NCBI GenBank assembly: GCA_029204225.1
Contig: CM055106.1
Location: 1,056,889-1,120,888 of the forward strand
From: Diphasiastrum complanatum
Taxonomy: Eukaryota; Streptophyta; Lycopodiopsida; Lycopodiales; Lycopodiaceae
Direction of reading: 5' to 3'
Length of the DNA: 64,000 nucleotides
A program made the translations under genes and the position numbers. How positions within the stretch are numbered: the first letter of the stretch is position 1; each line of letters begins with the position of its first letter. Shown piece after piece: positions 21,190-33,060 of this stretch. Below the pieces are notes generated by a model. It saw only the letters and a list, made by a program, of their open reading frames with translations. It did not search any database and was not told the origin of the DNA.

Positions 21190-21990
21190 ACATGAACCAT
21201 TCAATCTATGTCCTCGTCAGGATCTTTGAGGTTTAGTGGAATTGTCTTAGCGGGTCCTTCAAAGGAATTGGAACTTGGTGTAGGTTCCCGATGTGGCTGT
21301 GGTAATTCGATAACGATGTCATCCAATGTAAAGTCTTTGAATTTCTGTGGAAGATCGAAAGGTGGGTCCACAAAATGTTCTGGGACTTTGGGAATCATCT
21401 GAGTTGATTCACTACCAAACGTGGAAGCTTGGTCTGATTGTTTGATGCACGCATCTATTTTTGACGCTTGGTTAATTTTGTATCAATAATTTTATTTTTT
21501 TTGTAACCGAGGTTTTTGTGGTTTTTGAATGGGTGGTGTTGTGGCCTCACTTACCATATCGTCGTCGATTGTATCCCAGACTTCGTCGGGATACACGTCC
21601 CAAGTATATACTTTGGGTTTGGGCGTGTATGCTTGTATGTTTGATATTTTGGATGTTAGTTGAACATGAGCCAACGGTCCTGGTGACTTGATCTCCTTAG
21701 GAATGACTTTGGATGGATAACATTGAGCATCTAGATAGAGGAGTACATGATCATCCGTCATTTCGACATCATCCATGGAAAGAATACCTTCTTCTGAAAC
21801 ATGGGCAGTAGAGACACTAGGTTCTCCTGGGCACCAAGCTATAGGAATGGGGTCTATCATCATCAGCGGGATGATGGGTGTGTCAATGTCTGTAGAAGAT
21901 GAGAGAATATCCACATCTTCTGCAGCCGTACATCAATTGGAATCCGCACAGTCCACGGTGTCTACTGCATGACCCCAATTGATTATGTCT
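21190..21990 (-). pseudogene. G1 protease-RT linker
   Basis: The conserved acidic segment PIAWCPGEPSVSTAHVSEEG, DDVEMTDDHVLLYLDAQCYP and IKSPGPLAHVQLTSK, then VYTWDVYPDEVWDTIDDD, is shared with 59335-59760. The later LDDIVIELPQPHREPTPSSN leads into RT. It is a linker of the polyprotein with no catalytic motif, interrupted by stops. Confidence 0.7.
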
Positions 21991-22099
21991 GTGGTTCATG
22001 TATAGTGGCCTTTTGGTTGGATCGGAACACTATCTGATTCGTCATATGTTGTAGATGACCAATCATCGTATACCTTGGCCATTTGAGTCAAAAGTGACT

Positions 22100-22812
22100 C
22101 GTTTATCGTGGTTGCCAAAAGTTATTTTTTTTATTCCAGTCTTGGACAACACCTGCCATCTGGAGCCAAGGTGTACCAAGAAGGAGTTTATACGTATTGG
22201 CATCTTCTGGTAGGTCTAAGTTGACACAATTGATGATAAACTTGACACCTGCTATTCGACTTTTATATTTGATAAATGACCAGCAGGGTCAGTAACTCGT
22301 TGATCAGCCATACGAAGTTTATATCATGGTTGATCGAGGGTATTGAAGTCCCATGACTTTGCCAATGACAAAGCCATTATATTAACGCCTGATCTGCTAT
22401 CGAGGATAGCAGATACTGTGGGGTAATCTTTATAGGACAAAGGTAGCGTGATGCTATTCCCCTTAGCAACACCTGTATTCATCAGTTTTGTAGGAATCTG
22501 AGGAATTTCAGGAATCTCTTCTGGTTTTCGCTGTTCATCAGGAATAGGAGGCAGCTGAAAACTACGATGAATATAGCGTTGAAGTTCGGTGAAGGATTTG
22601 ATAGCACTATGGAACGGCATGGTGAGTTGAGCTTGCAGGAGGTCAGAAAATACTTCAAGTCCCTGTAGGGATTGCTCCTTTCTGGGGATATGAGCTGATA
22701 ATGGACTTTCTGTATGTTCTTCCTCTCGCAAAAATTCATCTCGAAATTCGTTGTATTGCCTTTGTTTCACTTTTGGGTCTGAGTAATCTTTTGGTAATGT
22801 GGAGGCCGTCAA
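22100..22812 (-). pseudogene. G1 aspartic protease
   Basis: 162 codons from 22812: TASTLPKDYSDPKVKQRQ..., LTMPFHSAIKSFTELQRYIH, then the catalytic region VSAILDSRSGVNIMALSLAK near 22400. The active-site DSG has become DSR (GGA to AGA); the plus copy has DSGSG. The C-terminal part (GVKFIINCVNLDLPEDANTY and LLGTPWLQMAGVV) continues to about 22130 after a stop. It would cleave the polyprotein during particle maturation. Confidence 0.82.
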
Positions 22813-23255
22813 ATGGCTTCCATGTGGGTTAGTGGATTTTCCATGGTTTTGCTGCTATTCTTGATGCTGGCGTTGTGCTCTAGTAAGAACTCTAACAGGT
22901 TCGGATGTGATATGACGTGCTGGAAGGATCTTGTTAGGTTGTTTAGGATAGTCTTTGAAGCTGTGTTTGCAAACACAGTCAGGACATTCTGCATGGTATT
23001 AGTTTTTGACTTTACAGTCAGCCATGAAATGTCCTGTTTCGCCACAGATAAAGCAACAGTTGCTCATTGGTCCGGTGGCGATAGCGTAACCATCTTGGAT
23101 GGCTAGCTATGTTGGATTTTCTGGTGGTGTGGAATACTCAGCTTGTTTGCACGAACATGAGTTGTCGGTTTGATATTGGTGATGGCTAGATGATGGAATT
23201 GATGTATCATGATGATATGAATGATCGTAGGAGTTTTCTACCATTTGTGTGTGGG
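22813..23255 (-). pseudogene. G1 gag C-terminal zinc knuckles, fused to CoD
   Basis: On the minus strand, MSNCCFICGETGHFMADCKV at about 23068-23010 is a CCHC knuckle, followed by a second Cys cluster (CPDCVCKHSFKDYP). The segment VRVLTRAQRQHQE leads to protease. Upstream similarity to the plus copy ends near 23256, at ENSYDH. From that point the sequence is CoD gag, so the capsid domain is lost. Confidence 0.8.
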
Positions 23256-23342
23256 CAGACTCTCCTTCATCTTGAATTTCCAGAGATGGTAGTTATCCCC
23301 ATCGAGTTTGTCAATGAGAGATGAACTACATGATGGATCCAT
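23256..23342 (-). pseudogene. CoD copia gag, first ~29 codons
   Basis: Starts ATG at 23342 and reads MDPSCSSSLIDKLDGDNYHL then WKFKMKESL. LxGxNYxxWKFKMK is the conserved start of copia gag. The frame then joins G1 gag sequence. It lies correctly spaced downstream of the PBS at 23473-23484. Confidence 0.75.
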
Positions 23343-23472
23343 TCTAGTTGAACGAGATTGTTGGTAGAAACAACGATGGTTGGAATACTGTTGGCTGCGC
23401 GTTTGCTAGAAAGACACTTGATAGAAACAAGACTAATAATCTGCAGTAGAAATGCACATTATTGAAATGCCT

Positions 23473-23484
23473 GTTTTGATACCA
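23473..23484 (-). other. CoD primer binding site
   Basis: TGGTATCAAAAC on the minus strand, directly after an LTR-like end ...AAGACA. It agrees with the tRNA-Met site in the first eight bases. Confidence 0.7.
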
Positions 23485-24048
23485 TGTCTTAAAGTGGGCA
23501 GGAGCGGCAGCGGAAGCTCCAGACTTAGAGCGTAGGCATGTAGGATCGGAAACGCAACATTTAGCAGCAGAAATATTCAAGTAGAAGAATTCATACAGAT
23601 TGTGCAAATGAACGATGTAGTAGTGAGACAAAAATTGCATTCTGATAAATATCAATAGTGAGTACAATGGCTTGAAGTAATAACTTCAGCTTGCTGAGCG
23701 TGATAACGCTGGCTACAGATAACTCTGATTGAAAGAGAATTTTAATTAACACTTACATAGCTTGATTCAGCTAGTATATATATTTACAAGCTTTTAATGC
23801 TATTTATGCCAGTCTTTGCATATGTACAAGTTGGTAACCCCTAATCGCCTTTGGGATATTTGGTTGTCTAGCTATTTTAGGGTTGCTGATAAATTGGCGA
23901 CGTCGGTCTACTAAAGTTAAAGAGAAAATGATAATTACAAATAATCTCACTATGACCCAGTACATAAACACATTTTGATCTGGAAAATTCCTCCAAAACC
24001 CACATATATTACTCAAATATCTCACTGAGATCTTGTAACTCAGTTACA
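23485..24048 (-). repeat. CoD 5' LTR (outer edge approximate)
   Basis: The inner end is fixed by the PBS. A TATA-like AATATATATACT lies at about 23770-23782 on the minus strand, and a pyrimidine-rich region lies before the end. The outer TG at 24048 (TGTAACTGAG) is a guess from TG...CA ends, as no partner LTR is present in the window. Confidence 0.5.
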
Positions 24049-27000
24049 AAATAATTTCTATTCCTCATGAGTAAATAACATATCCGAGAAAATCTCTGAG
24101 ACAAATAACATTCACTCTAGCAATTTTCCAATCCAACTTACCTTCTAATTACATAATTCCTCCACTAAATCAACCCCTCTCTGATCCTAGTACTAAAACT
24201 AAGATTAGGTTGATCTAATACAGAACTCTCAGACTTAAATTCTGATTAAACTTACTTCTATTCCAATCAAAATGGAATTAGCAACCTTTGACCTTTTACC
24301 GTACTACTTATAGATAATGATTCAAATATCAAACCTGTTCTAGTTCCAGATTGTCCACACAATCCCTAGAGAATTTCTTTTATTTGAAAAGTTCCAGTTA
24401 GGTATCTTACTTTGAATCTATCCGAAATTACTTTCAGACCAAATCTCATTTCTATACCACAATTGGGTCTCTTCCAAAAACTATGCAACCCACAGATTCC
24501 CAAATAGAATTTTATCCCATCACTTCACCCCTCCTTTTAAAGAAATTATAAATTTCAATAATAGTTAACTGGAAAGATGATATATGAAAATATCTAAATC
24601 CAAGAAAAGTCAGTAATAAGTGCATTCCAATAAAGGATTCACTCTATTACAAATAGGACTTCTCCTTCAATAATTTCCAATCTGAGTGATAGAACTACTA
24701 TTTTATTGAAATCCATTTATGCAACAGAGATATTCTAGGTTTAAGAAATTGAAACATTTTAACCTTAGAATTTATCTAAATTCCAAGTCTATTCACACAA
24801 GTAGTAATTTATACGACATAAAAGTCTTTCAGAAGAATAACTTCATATTGAAAAGAATCATATAAACCAGTCTGATGTCTTATATTTGAGAAATAACTAA
24901 GAAGGAAAGGATTAATTAAGAAAGCAAGAAATAGATTTGAGGGCCTCTGATTTTGTAAATAATGAGATACCACTTTGGGATCTAGATTAAACCTCAAAAT
25001 TCTCCAAAATACCCCACATTTGATCAACCAGTTTTATTTTTTCCATATTGCGACTAGGTACTAAAACACACCATTGATCATCAAATCTTTACAGTCCTAG
25101 AATTTTCTTTCCAATTTTACTGATGTCCCATACCATCAGCTTTTCCTTCCAAAAAATCCTTAACCGCCTTATCTGATATTCTAGAGATCCACTGATCATC
25201 TAGCTGCCCTATAATCACTATAGGATATTGTCTCTTGTTCCCATATACTGGAGAATCCATTTATTTGGATGGCTGGCATGCCTATCAGATGGATACCACA
25301 AATTCACACCTGATTCTATAATTTAGACAGAAGAATTAACATGGTTCAACACTACATTCTAATCCTTACAAGTTAATGATAAGCTTCAAATCCCCCTGGA
25401 TCCAAGAGCATCAACTCTAGGGACAAGCTTCAATCAGCTAACAGATCCAATGTAATCCATATATCAGATTCTACTTTTAACATCACAATTTACATCCAAA
25501 ACTGCGGATAACTCAATGGTTACAAAGATATAAGCTATGAATTCAACTAAATGAATTCTATCCAGGAAATTAATAACTGGTATTAAACAATTATTTACTG
25601 GGATTACTGAAATCCTAATTGCGAAATACATTTCATGATCACACTTACTACCACTAATGTCTACTCTTCTTCCCTCCTTAGAATTTGCAGTTTCCTGAAA
25701 ATCTTTCAACTAAGGTATCAAGAAGACTTAATGACATAAGTAAATGTTTAAAATTAAATACTATAGAAAAAAAAATTCGAAATACTTTTATTTTTGTCCT
25801 ATACCTGGGCTGAATATCTGATATATCAAAAATCATTTACTAGTATGTGAAACAGTACTAGTCTGATCTTTTGAATATAATTCACCATAGGATTCTATTG
25901 GAAATGAAATCAGTTTTATAATTCCTATTATTACAATTTTTCCAATAAAATTGGACTGTTTGCCCTTTTCAACCTACTGGCTTAAGAATTACTTTGTTAA
26001 AATTATCTGTAATTAATGGGAAATAAGATTTGGATTTGAGTATTTCTACACTGTATTCCCCAAAAATAATATTGTTGAATAAAGAAATACCTCCAAATAC
26101 TATGAATTTTCCTCCATTAATTATTTAACAAGCATCTCAAAAGCTTGGGTTTGTTAAATTTTAATGGCCACAATCATCAAAACCACAATAACCAACTGAT
26201 AGGTGTTCCACCGATAAAAAAAAAAGGAGAAAATTGAAAAAACACAATTTAACTCCATTTACTGGGAGTACTAATCCTCTAGAGTTAAATGGTTTAAATA
26301 CCATCGTACCAAGGAATCGAATTTTTAAACTAGGTATATGCCTAAGAATCGTACTATACCCCTCGTTCTGTTAAGATCAGTTTCGACAAAATTTTAACCA
26401 GAAATCGATTAATACTGCCTGACCACGAATACAATGGTACTAAGGTTCCACACAAATTATGGTCTTACCATGGTTAATACATGCATAACCAGCAAATAAG
26501 GCCTGAATACATGCATATTGTTCCTAGGGAAATCCCTATTTTGGGAAACAATATCAAAATCAAGATTTAAATTTTGAAAACTAAACACCAGGAATCCGAA
26601 ATTCCACTCAACGGGCGCTAGTAACTTGAGTTCGAAAATCTCATTACGAACCATCATCAAAGTTACAACTTGTCAAAAATCCGATACCATCCATGGTCAT
26701 TTGGCATGTAATAAGAATCCATACAATTGATTCGCAATTCCCAAAATTGAAAAATGTCGAAGCCCCTTGCATGAAGGTCGAGCCTCCCGGTCACTCCCCT
26801 TCACGTGCAAAACTTACTAGCCTAAGGTAACATACCATCAAGATTATGACAAGAGGATCTTGTCTTATTATATGATAGTCGGCATATGAAATTTCTAGGG
26901 AAATTATATACAAGGTGGATGAGATGCTATAAAATAATTGAAGTATTTAGCAATGTTTCTATTCAATTGATAGATCTCCATGATCAATTATTGGACACAC
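24049..27000. other. AT-rich gene-free region
   Basis: Nearly 3 kb without a supported coding region on either strand. All open frames are short and motif-free. A poly-A run is at 26216-26224. No tandem repeat or terminal inverted repeat was spotted by eye. Confidence 0.5.
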
Positions 27001-29940
27001 GGGTGAATGGATCCCAAGTAAAAAATATATATGAAGTTCTGAAGTTATTTTGTTTTTAGTTTTTTCAATTTTTTATAATTATTATTTTGTGTTTATTATT
27101 TTGTTTTTTTGTGTCATTGTAGTTTTGTGTGTAAATAAACTCTTGATTTTTAAGCAAAGACTAATGTATGTTTTTTCAAGAAATAGTTTATTTGAATTTG
27201 ATTCCTTTCTCATCCTTTCTATTAACCAGATGAGACCATTTTCTATTTGAGGGGGAGGAGAAGCAATATTGATTTTAAGATCCATAAATTTTTTTATGAG
27301 GTTTTTTTCTTTACAGATTATAAAAGTTTTTCATAAGTCCATATTAACTTTTATATCAGAAGATCAAAATGGTTACTGATTTATTTCAAGTTAAATTGAG
27401 AGAGACCGTTATAATCGAACTATGTTGATAATTCTATATGGATATTTTGAGTCTTTCAATTTCAAAGAGGATTCCTTTGATTTCGTTATCTATAGTTGGG
27501 GAGGCACTTAATGATTTATCAAGACCTTTGTAAGTTACGAAATGACATTCACGATTCAATCGATCCATCGACCCAGGCCATAATCGAAATGTCGGTGGGC
27601 CGTGCATACTACAAGGAAAAATCAAATGAAAGGCCAAGTAAATGAAGGACTAAAAGAGACCAAGGACCAAGAAAGTGAAGGGCACCTTAGGTGGAGTAGG
27701 GGTTTGACAAAAGTCCTCACCCACCTGTTGGATAATAAATGTAACGAGACTTTAGGACCTAGGGGGCCTAAAAGATATCTTCTCTAGCTTTTGACAAAGA
27801 GGGCATCTTGGCTAGATTTGGAGCTAGCCAATAAAGGGCTTTAAATTGCACCAACCCCTACACCCTCAAGGAGGCCACTAGATGCACTTGCCAATGGGTG
27901 TTGGACAAATAGAAAGGAAGGCTGGAAGGACATGAAAATTGGCAATGCCTCATTTTGAAGGGGGACACTTGGGATTTACTATAAAAGGATGCCCCTCTTT
28001 GTGTTAAGATATAGTTGGATAATAATGTGATAGTGAGTTGATAGTTGGAATTCATTATAGTTGGAAGTCATGATAGTTGATAGTTGGATATAGTGAGATG
28101 ATGATTGATAGTTGGATAGTTGAGAGTTTCATCTAATCTTATTGAGAGGTAGAAGTTTTCTTGCAATAGTGTATTATGGTTTTAGGGTTTGTAAGTGCTT
28201 TGTATTGTTGAGGGATGGATTTTTATGAGTGAGTTTGTTATTAAAATCTCATGCTCTTAGAGGCCTATTTGACCTATGCTTATTATTTTCATCATGTGAG
28301 ATTCTTTCTTATGAGTGCTTGTTATCTTTTATCCTATACAAGATATAGCTTTGGATCAAGAGGTGAGAGCCTTCTTCAATCAAGCACTTATGGACGTGTG
28401 TTCATGTGTTGTTTCCATCTACTTCATGTTGAGAGATTTCAAGAATTAACGGTTTTTCAATTGTTTGAAAGGAATTCAATGGTTGAGGTTCATTATGTTA
28501 TTTAGACCATTCTATCTACTTGAGGAATTATGGGAGGATGAACCCCTTATGGCGTTTTGTGAAATGAGAGGTATGTGTGTAGAGATTGATAAAGTCTCAT
28601 TGTCAAGGTGTTATTCTTAAAAGAAAGTATGTGAAGCCAAAGTTCCACCTTTGAGGAGTGTGTTGTGTCTATGCTTCATGGTTGTGTGCTTCATGGTTGT
28701 GTGGGCATTCATGAGGGGCCTCCATCCCTCATTTTTGAGCCAATCATGAAAAAGAATTAAACGTTTATAGAATTACATCCAACTATGTTTCTTTTGAGGG
28801 ACAAGAGACTACTGTCATCATGGTGTTGAGAGCGTCACTTCAACTGGTCATCACTTGTTCAGCTAGTTTGAGAGACTCCGTGAGTATGGTATGAATATCC
28901 TAGCATCCATTAGATCGCCATCGTTATTTCAGATGTGAAGCAATTATGAATAGTCATAATGAATGTGTGGCCCATTGCTACCTGTCTGAGCAAAGGGAAT
29001 TTCCTATTTAGGTCACTAATGCGAGAGCTATAAAGCCATCATTGTTTTTCTCAGGATACGGATGTGATCTGTACCATTCCATCGCCTTCTTTGTACCAGA
29101 GAACAAATGCATTCCTATTGGATTCCAACACATTTTTATGGACACCGAATCGCACTTTAGAGGTATACTCCTACTGTTTTCTACCAAACCTGAGCGGCGT
29201 TCTGCTAGCAATTAATCATCCATTCTATGGTAGTCATCGGTGCTGTAAATCGTGCTTTCATAGGGCAACACTCACTGCCGAATCACATTTTTGAAGGTAA
29301 TGGATCGCACCTGAAGAGACCCATTTGTGTCCACAGCTTGCACTGGAAAACGATGGTTTTGCTATAAATTAGAGATGGGTTTGGTCTGAGGAGGATATCC
29401 AGCAACTTCACGGCCCTGTCTGTTGTCTACGATCCTGTCTGAGGCCTCTGATTCCATCTGTGGCCTATTTGCCATCGTTGGCCCTGCCCTACCTGCGGCC
29501 ACCTGCAGCCTGCTCGCTCCTATACTTGCCTGCCATGTGTACCTGCTGCAGCCCCGTCTATTATGGAGCGATGTTGTCTTGCCAAGCCCTACCTGCGGAT
29601 TCTTGGTGTGTCTACGACTTGTTCAGGATTGACAAATGAGGTGTCTCTGCTCTGCTGCAGCTGTGGTTACCTGCAACTACCAGGCAAGATTAGTTTTAGA
29701 TGATACTTCTGGTGACATCATCAGCCAAGGAGAACATTTAGAATCATGATGCTCAGCCCAACAAGTATACACGATGAATTCCTTGTTTTGATCTGTGAAA
29801 ATCTAGGAATTATGAACAAATGTTTGTCGTGGTCTGAATCAAGAATCAATAGGAGCTCCACTTGAAAATCGCTAAGAGTTGATTCCGTCGTTACCACGGA
29901 CAGAGGATTGATTGAGTGTGAATTCTGTTCTGTTGTTCAT
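27001..29940. other. gene-free region with promoter-like and simple repeat sequence
   Basis: A core-promoter-like ACTATAAAAGGATG is at about 27978-27991, resembling the TATA region of CoA LTRs but in otherwise different sequence. Short irregular repeats of GATAGTTGGA fill about 28010-28120. A GC-rich, Cys/Pro/Leu-rich stretch lies at 29410-29690. None of the open frames (e.g. 28251-28505, 29064-29294, 29423-29632) carries a motif I recognise. Confidence 0.4.
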
Positions 29941-30582
29941 TCATCGCTGGCAGAGAGCAATTGGATGCAAAGGCTTCTCATTCTTCATTGCTGCCAGTTG
30001 CTCTCTATCTCTTCCCCTTGACTCCATCTCTAGGACGCCCGGAATTGACAGCTCAAAATCTTGAGGTCCCAGCTTTTCCTTAGGCTTTTCTGCATCCCTG
30101 CTATTGACAGAACTAACAGATGCATCTACCTCAAGAGGAGAATTTGATATATTGGAGTTTATCTCCGCATCAGGTGCAATATTTTCCTTCGGATCCAAAG
30201 AAAAGGCAGCAGCCTGCCTCTTTCCTTTAAAAGAATTATCTTCATCAAAAGAAAATTTACTAAGCTGCCTGGAAAGGCTGGGCCGAGGAGAAGGTCCAAC
30301 CAAGGAATGGGAGCGACTGCAAATAACAAGCGTTTCAGAGTCGAAATGAAGTTCAGGAGGGCCCCAATCAGCCAATTCTACCCCCTCATCCACAGAAGCC
30401 AACTGATGGACGGCGTGCGGAGGAGGAATTGGGCCGAACACGTCCGAAAAATCAAACTCTTCAGACTCTGTGCCTGCAGTAGGTTGAGATGAAAAACTAT
30501 CTGGCGGAACTTGTAGCTGCCCTAATCGAGCAGATCTACTCTTTCTGGCAGAAGGAATATCAAGGGCTAAAGCCGGTGCCAT
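29941..30582 (-). pseudogene. N-terminal fragment of a plant ribosomal protein S6 kinase-like gene
   Basis: 213 codons from ATG at 30582. The segment EFDFSDVFGPIPPP (about residues 43-56) and CSRSHSLVGPSPRPSLSRQL (about residues 87-107) resemble the N-terminal regulatory region of plant S6K proteins, where FSDVFGP and YSRSHSLVGP precede the kinase domain and the TOR/RAPTOR-binding region lies. Near the end, GPQDFEL corresponds to the start of the kinase domain, but the glycine loop does not follow. The sequence changes to SIPGVLEMESRGRDREQ and stops at 29941. No further kinase exon is found. It may be a broken or captured first exon, or a real exon 1 with unrelated read-through. Family resemblance is from memory. 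Confidence 0.55.
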
Positions 30583-30877
30583 GGCTTATATATCAGATGA
30601 ATAGGCTTGTAACGAATAGGAGTTTTAGTGCTAATCTAAGTTCCATGCGAACATTCGACACCACATGCCACCCCGACACAACAAATCGAGCCTCTGGCTC
30701 AAGCGTGCTGACAGTCGATCATAGCGAATCAGAAGAAGACGTTGTTGTTACTCAGCGACAACAAATCCAAGGATCGGATCATCAGCCGATGCCACCTCCA
30801 AGAAGGCACTCTCATCACTCTTTTGGTAACTTTGGAAGATTTGATTCCTAGGAGTGAGTAGGAGTGAGCAACCTAGA
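30583..30877. other. upstream flank of the S6K-like fragment
   Basis: A plus-strand frame (30489-30851) with an acidic ESEEDVV segment and a His/Arg-rich end overlaps here. I found no family for it and it partly overlaps the S6K-like frame. Confidence 0.3.
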
Positions 30878-31073
30878 GGTATGCTTGGCCTCAAATGGAT
30901 TTTAGTGTGTCCCAAGCCTCCTTGGACGAGGTGCAAGAGCCAATCTCCCTCAACACTTCATTGTTGGGAATGCGAAATAAAAGTACACCGATGCTCGATG
31001 CGTGCACTACGATTAATCGCAGACAAACACAAATAATCCATTTACGCTTTGCGGAAGCAGAAGAGGAGCCCAC
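30878..31073 (-). pseudogene. short copia gag fragment
   Basis: On the minus strand RIPNNEVLREIGSCTSSKEA then WDTLKSI matches the UBN2-type gag signature (TxKEAWDxL). About 60 codons survive, ending in a stop. It is distinct from CoA (CTSSLEAWEALKK) and CoB (TPRQTWDVLKE). Confidence 0.6.
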
Positions 31074-33060
31074 GCTAGTAAAAAAATCCTTCCCAAGGAG
31101 GCCGGTGGCACTTACAATTTTTGTGTAAGAATTTCACAACACTTTTTTGAAAATGGATGACAAGGATGAGCAAACATAATCAAGTGGTGGTCATTAAGGC
31201 AAAAGAAGTACCAAATGATATTGTTTCATGCTGAAATGCTTTCTTTGGCATATTTGATCCCTCTTTGTTGCAATTTTGCTTAACTCATGACTTGGGGCTC
31301 TTATCTTGGATGCTCTGTTTTGTACCTTGATTTTAGCATTGTTGAAAGTTGTGACCCGTATCGATTTTTTCATTACTAAAACACATGTGAACCATCCTTT
31401 ATGCTATTGCATAGAATCAAGTCATAATCTAGATTGATCACTAATAGGACATTCTCATTATTGCTCATGGTTTCTTTTTGGGCTTCACATCCATTTTAAA
31501 CAATCATTATCGATTCATTGCATAAAGTGTTCATGACAAGTCGAATTGGTAAACCCGACCTCTTTGAACACAAGAGCGGGTAGTTTACCCAACGTGGCCG
31601 AAATACGCCACCTGGGTTAGGGGCCACTAGTCATACCGAACTGTCTCGCAAAATAACTAGACTTGAGGGGTGAAGAAAGTGTTGTTCATCAGAGCGTTCA
31701 TCAGAGCAGCGTTTGTAATTTATCACTACCTATGCACAACATTGGCGAGGGATTGAATCATCAAATATTCCTATACTATTTCTAAGCACCCATCATACAA
31801 ATTTTAGGATCTCTTCCCATATGCGCTATGATCATTGATGCGCAATAAAGATTTTGACGAACATGGATCACGAGCACTTCATGGACATCACTATGAATTA
31901 TACGAGCACTAGCCTTTTTGCCGAACACCTCCCGTACGATCTTTTACGGGCATAGCCTTACCCCTTCAAAATCACCATGGCCACGACCCGTTAGCATCCT
32001 CATTGTAAGGACAGTGCCTTGGCACTGAAGGCAGTACTTTAAACCACCAAAGGATGCCCTAAATCACATCTCCCAAAGGCCATTTGAATGTCGAGCATAC
32101 TACTAGCAAGATCATGGCACAAATTAGCAACCAAGGATTTTTATGGAACCGTGACCCTAGAAAGCTAGTGAATCATTGCACCAAAAGTACTAGCACCCCC
32201 TCCCTACAATCATACTTCTGAGAGCTTGAAAAACTCTCATTGGCTTGGGAGCACGGGTTAACAGATGAAGCCCCCAGAATTGGATGTGGCAGGACCTCCG
32301 TTACTCACATAGGGCATAACCACCATCAGTATAGGTGCCCCTTGATTTTTTTAGGACTTTTTGGCTAGACTAATCCCCTACCAAAAATGGCCCTAACATT
32401 AGTCCGTCTGCCGGGAGCAATTTGATAAGGAAGTATTGTTTAAGACGATGGCCTACATTGAAGATATTAGAAATTTACTGGTTGAACGAGTGTGTTGTCA
32501 AGATTTTTATCCGCAATACTAAAATTTGAGTGTATGACTAGTTTCTTCTGTTGGGTCAAAAATCAATTGCAGTAAATGTTGAGGTGGTTAGCATCAGTGA
32601 TGTGTGTTGAGCCCACAAATAGCATGACAAGAGTCATGCACTTAGCTGACTCATTATCCATAGGATGAAATTTGAGGTTGTTTTGATCTGAGGACCATAC
32701 ACACCCCTATTAGATATAATGAGGGCCTCATACCTCAAGACGATAAAATTCTTATTTGAATTATGGAAACTCCTGCGATACCCATTAATCGAAAGTGTAG
32801 GTGGCCAATGGCTAGAATATGCATGTGAAGTCCAACAAGTACGATAATTGTTTTCCAAACAACATAGATCCAACACTACTCGACCGAAAGTTTAGACTGG
32901 CCAAAAATGATTATCACATAGAAAGAGCCATGGGTGAGGGTGTTGTCTCTTCAGCATCCTTCCAGCTATGGCTCCAACTACTGCAAGTTATGGCTTCTCC
33001 CAACTAACCCTCACTAAGCCTATTTCCAACTAGCATGGATATGGATGCAAGAAGACAGTC
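31074..33060. other. no recognised gene
   Basis: About 2 kb without supported coding sequence on either strand. The frames at 32634-32876 and 32819-33007 lack motifs. Confidence 0.45.

Larger units (their letters stand above)
11260..23255 (-). mobile_element. large Ty3/gypsy element G1, minus copy (5' end missing)
   Basis: Read on the minus strand: zinc knuckles (about 23100-22920), protease (to 22324), acidic linker (21914-21190), RT (21117-20130), RNase H (19028-18649), integrase (18600-17378), spacer with two minisatellite blocks (16990-15770), ORF2 (15706-12250) and LTR-B (12242-11260). A solo LTR (19034-20124) is inserted between RT and RNase H. The gag capsid part and 5' LTR are lost where the copy is fused to CoD at 23255. 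Pol domain order PR-RT-RH-INT is that of Ty3/gypsy. The extra ~3.4-kb coding region between integrase and LTR is unusual. Its membership in the element is inferred from the same order in the plus copy. Confidence 0.7.

Noticed and set aside
22813-23106. Plus-strand frame MASMWVSGFSMV as a membrane protein
   Set aside because: It is the reverse complement of G1 zinc-knuckle coding sequence; the same shadow appears at 58171-58440.
29064-29632. Plus-strand frames as a host gene
   Set aside because: Short, no homology recognised, no start or splice context.
30489-30851. 120-codon plus-strand frame overlapping the S6K-like fragment
   Set aside because: No motif; partly antisense to a better supported frame.
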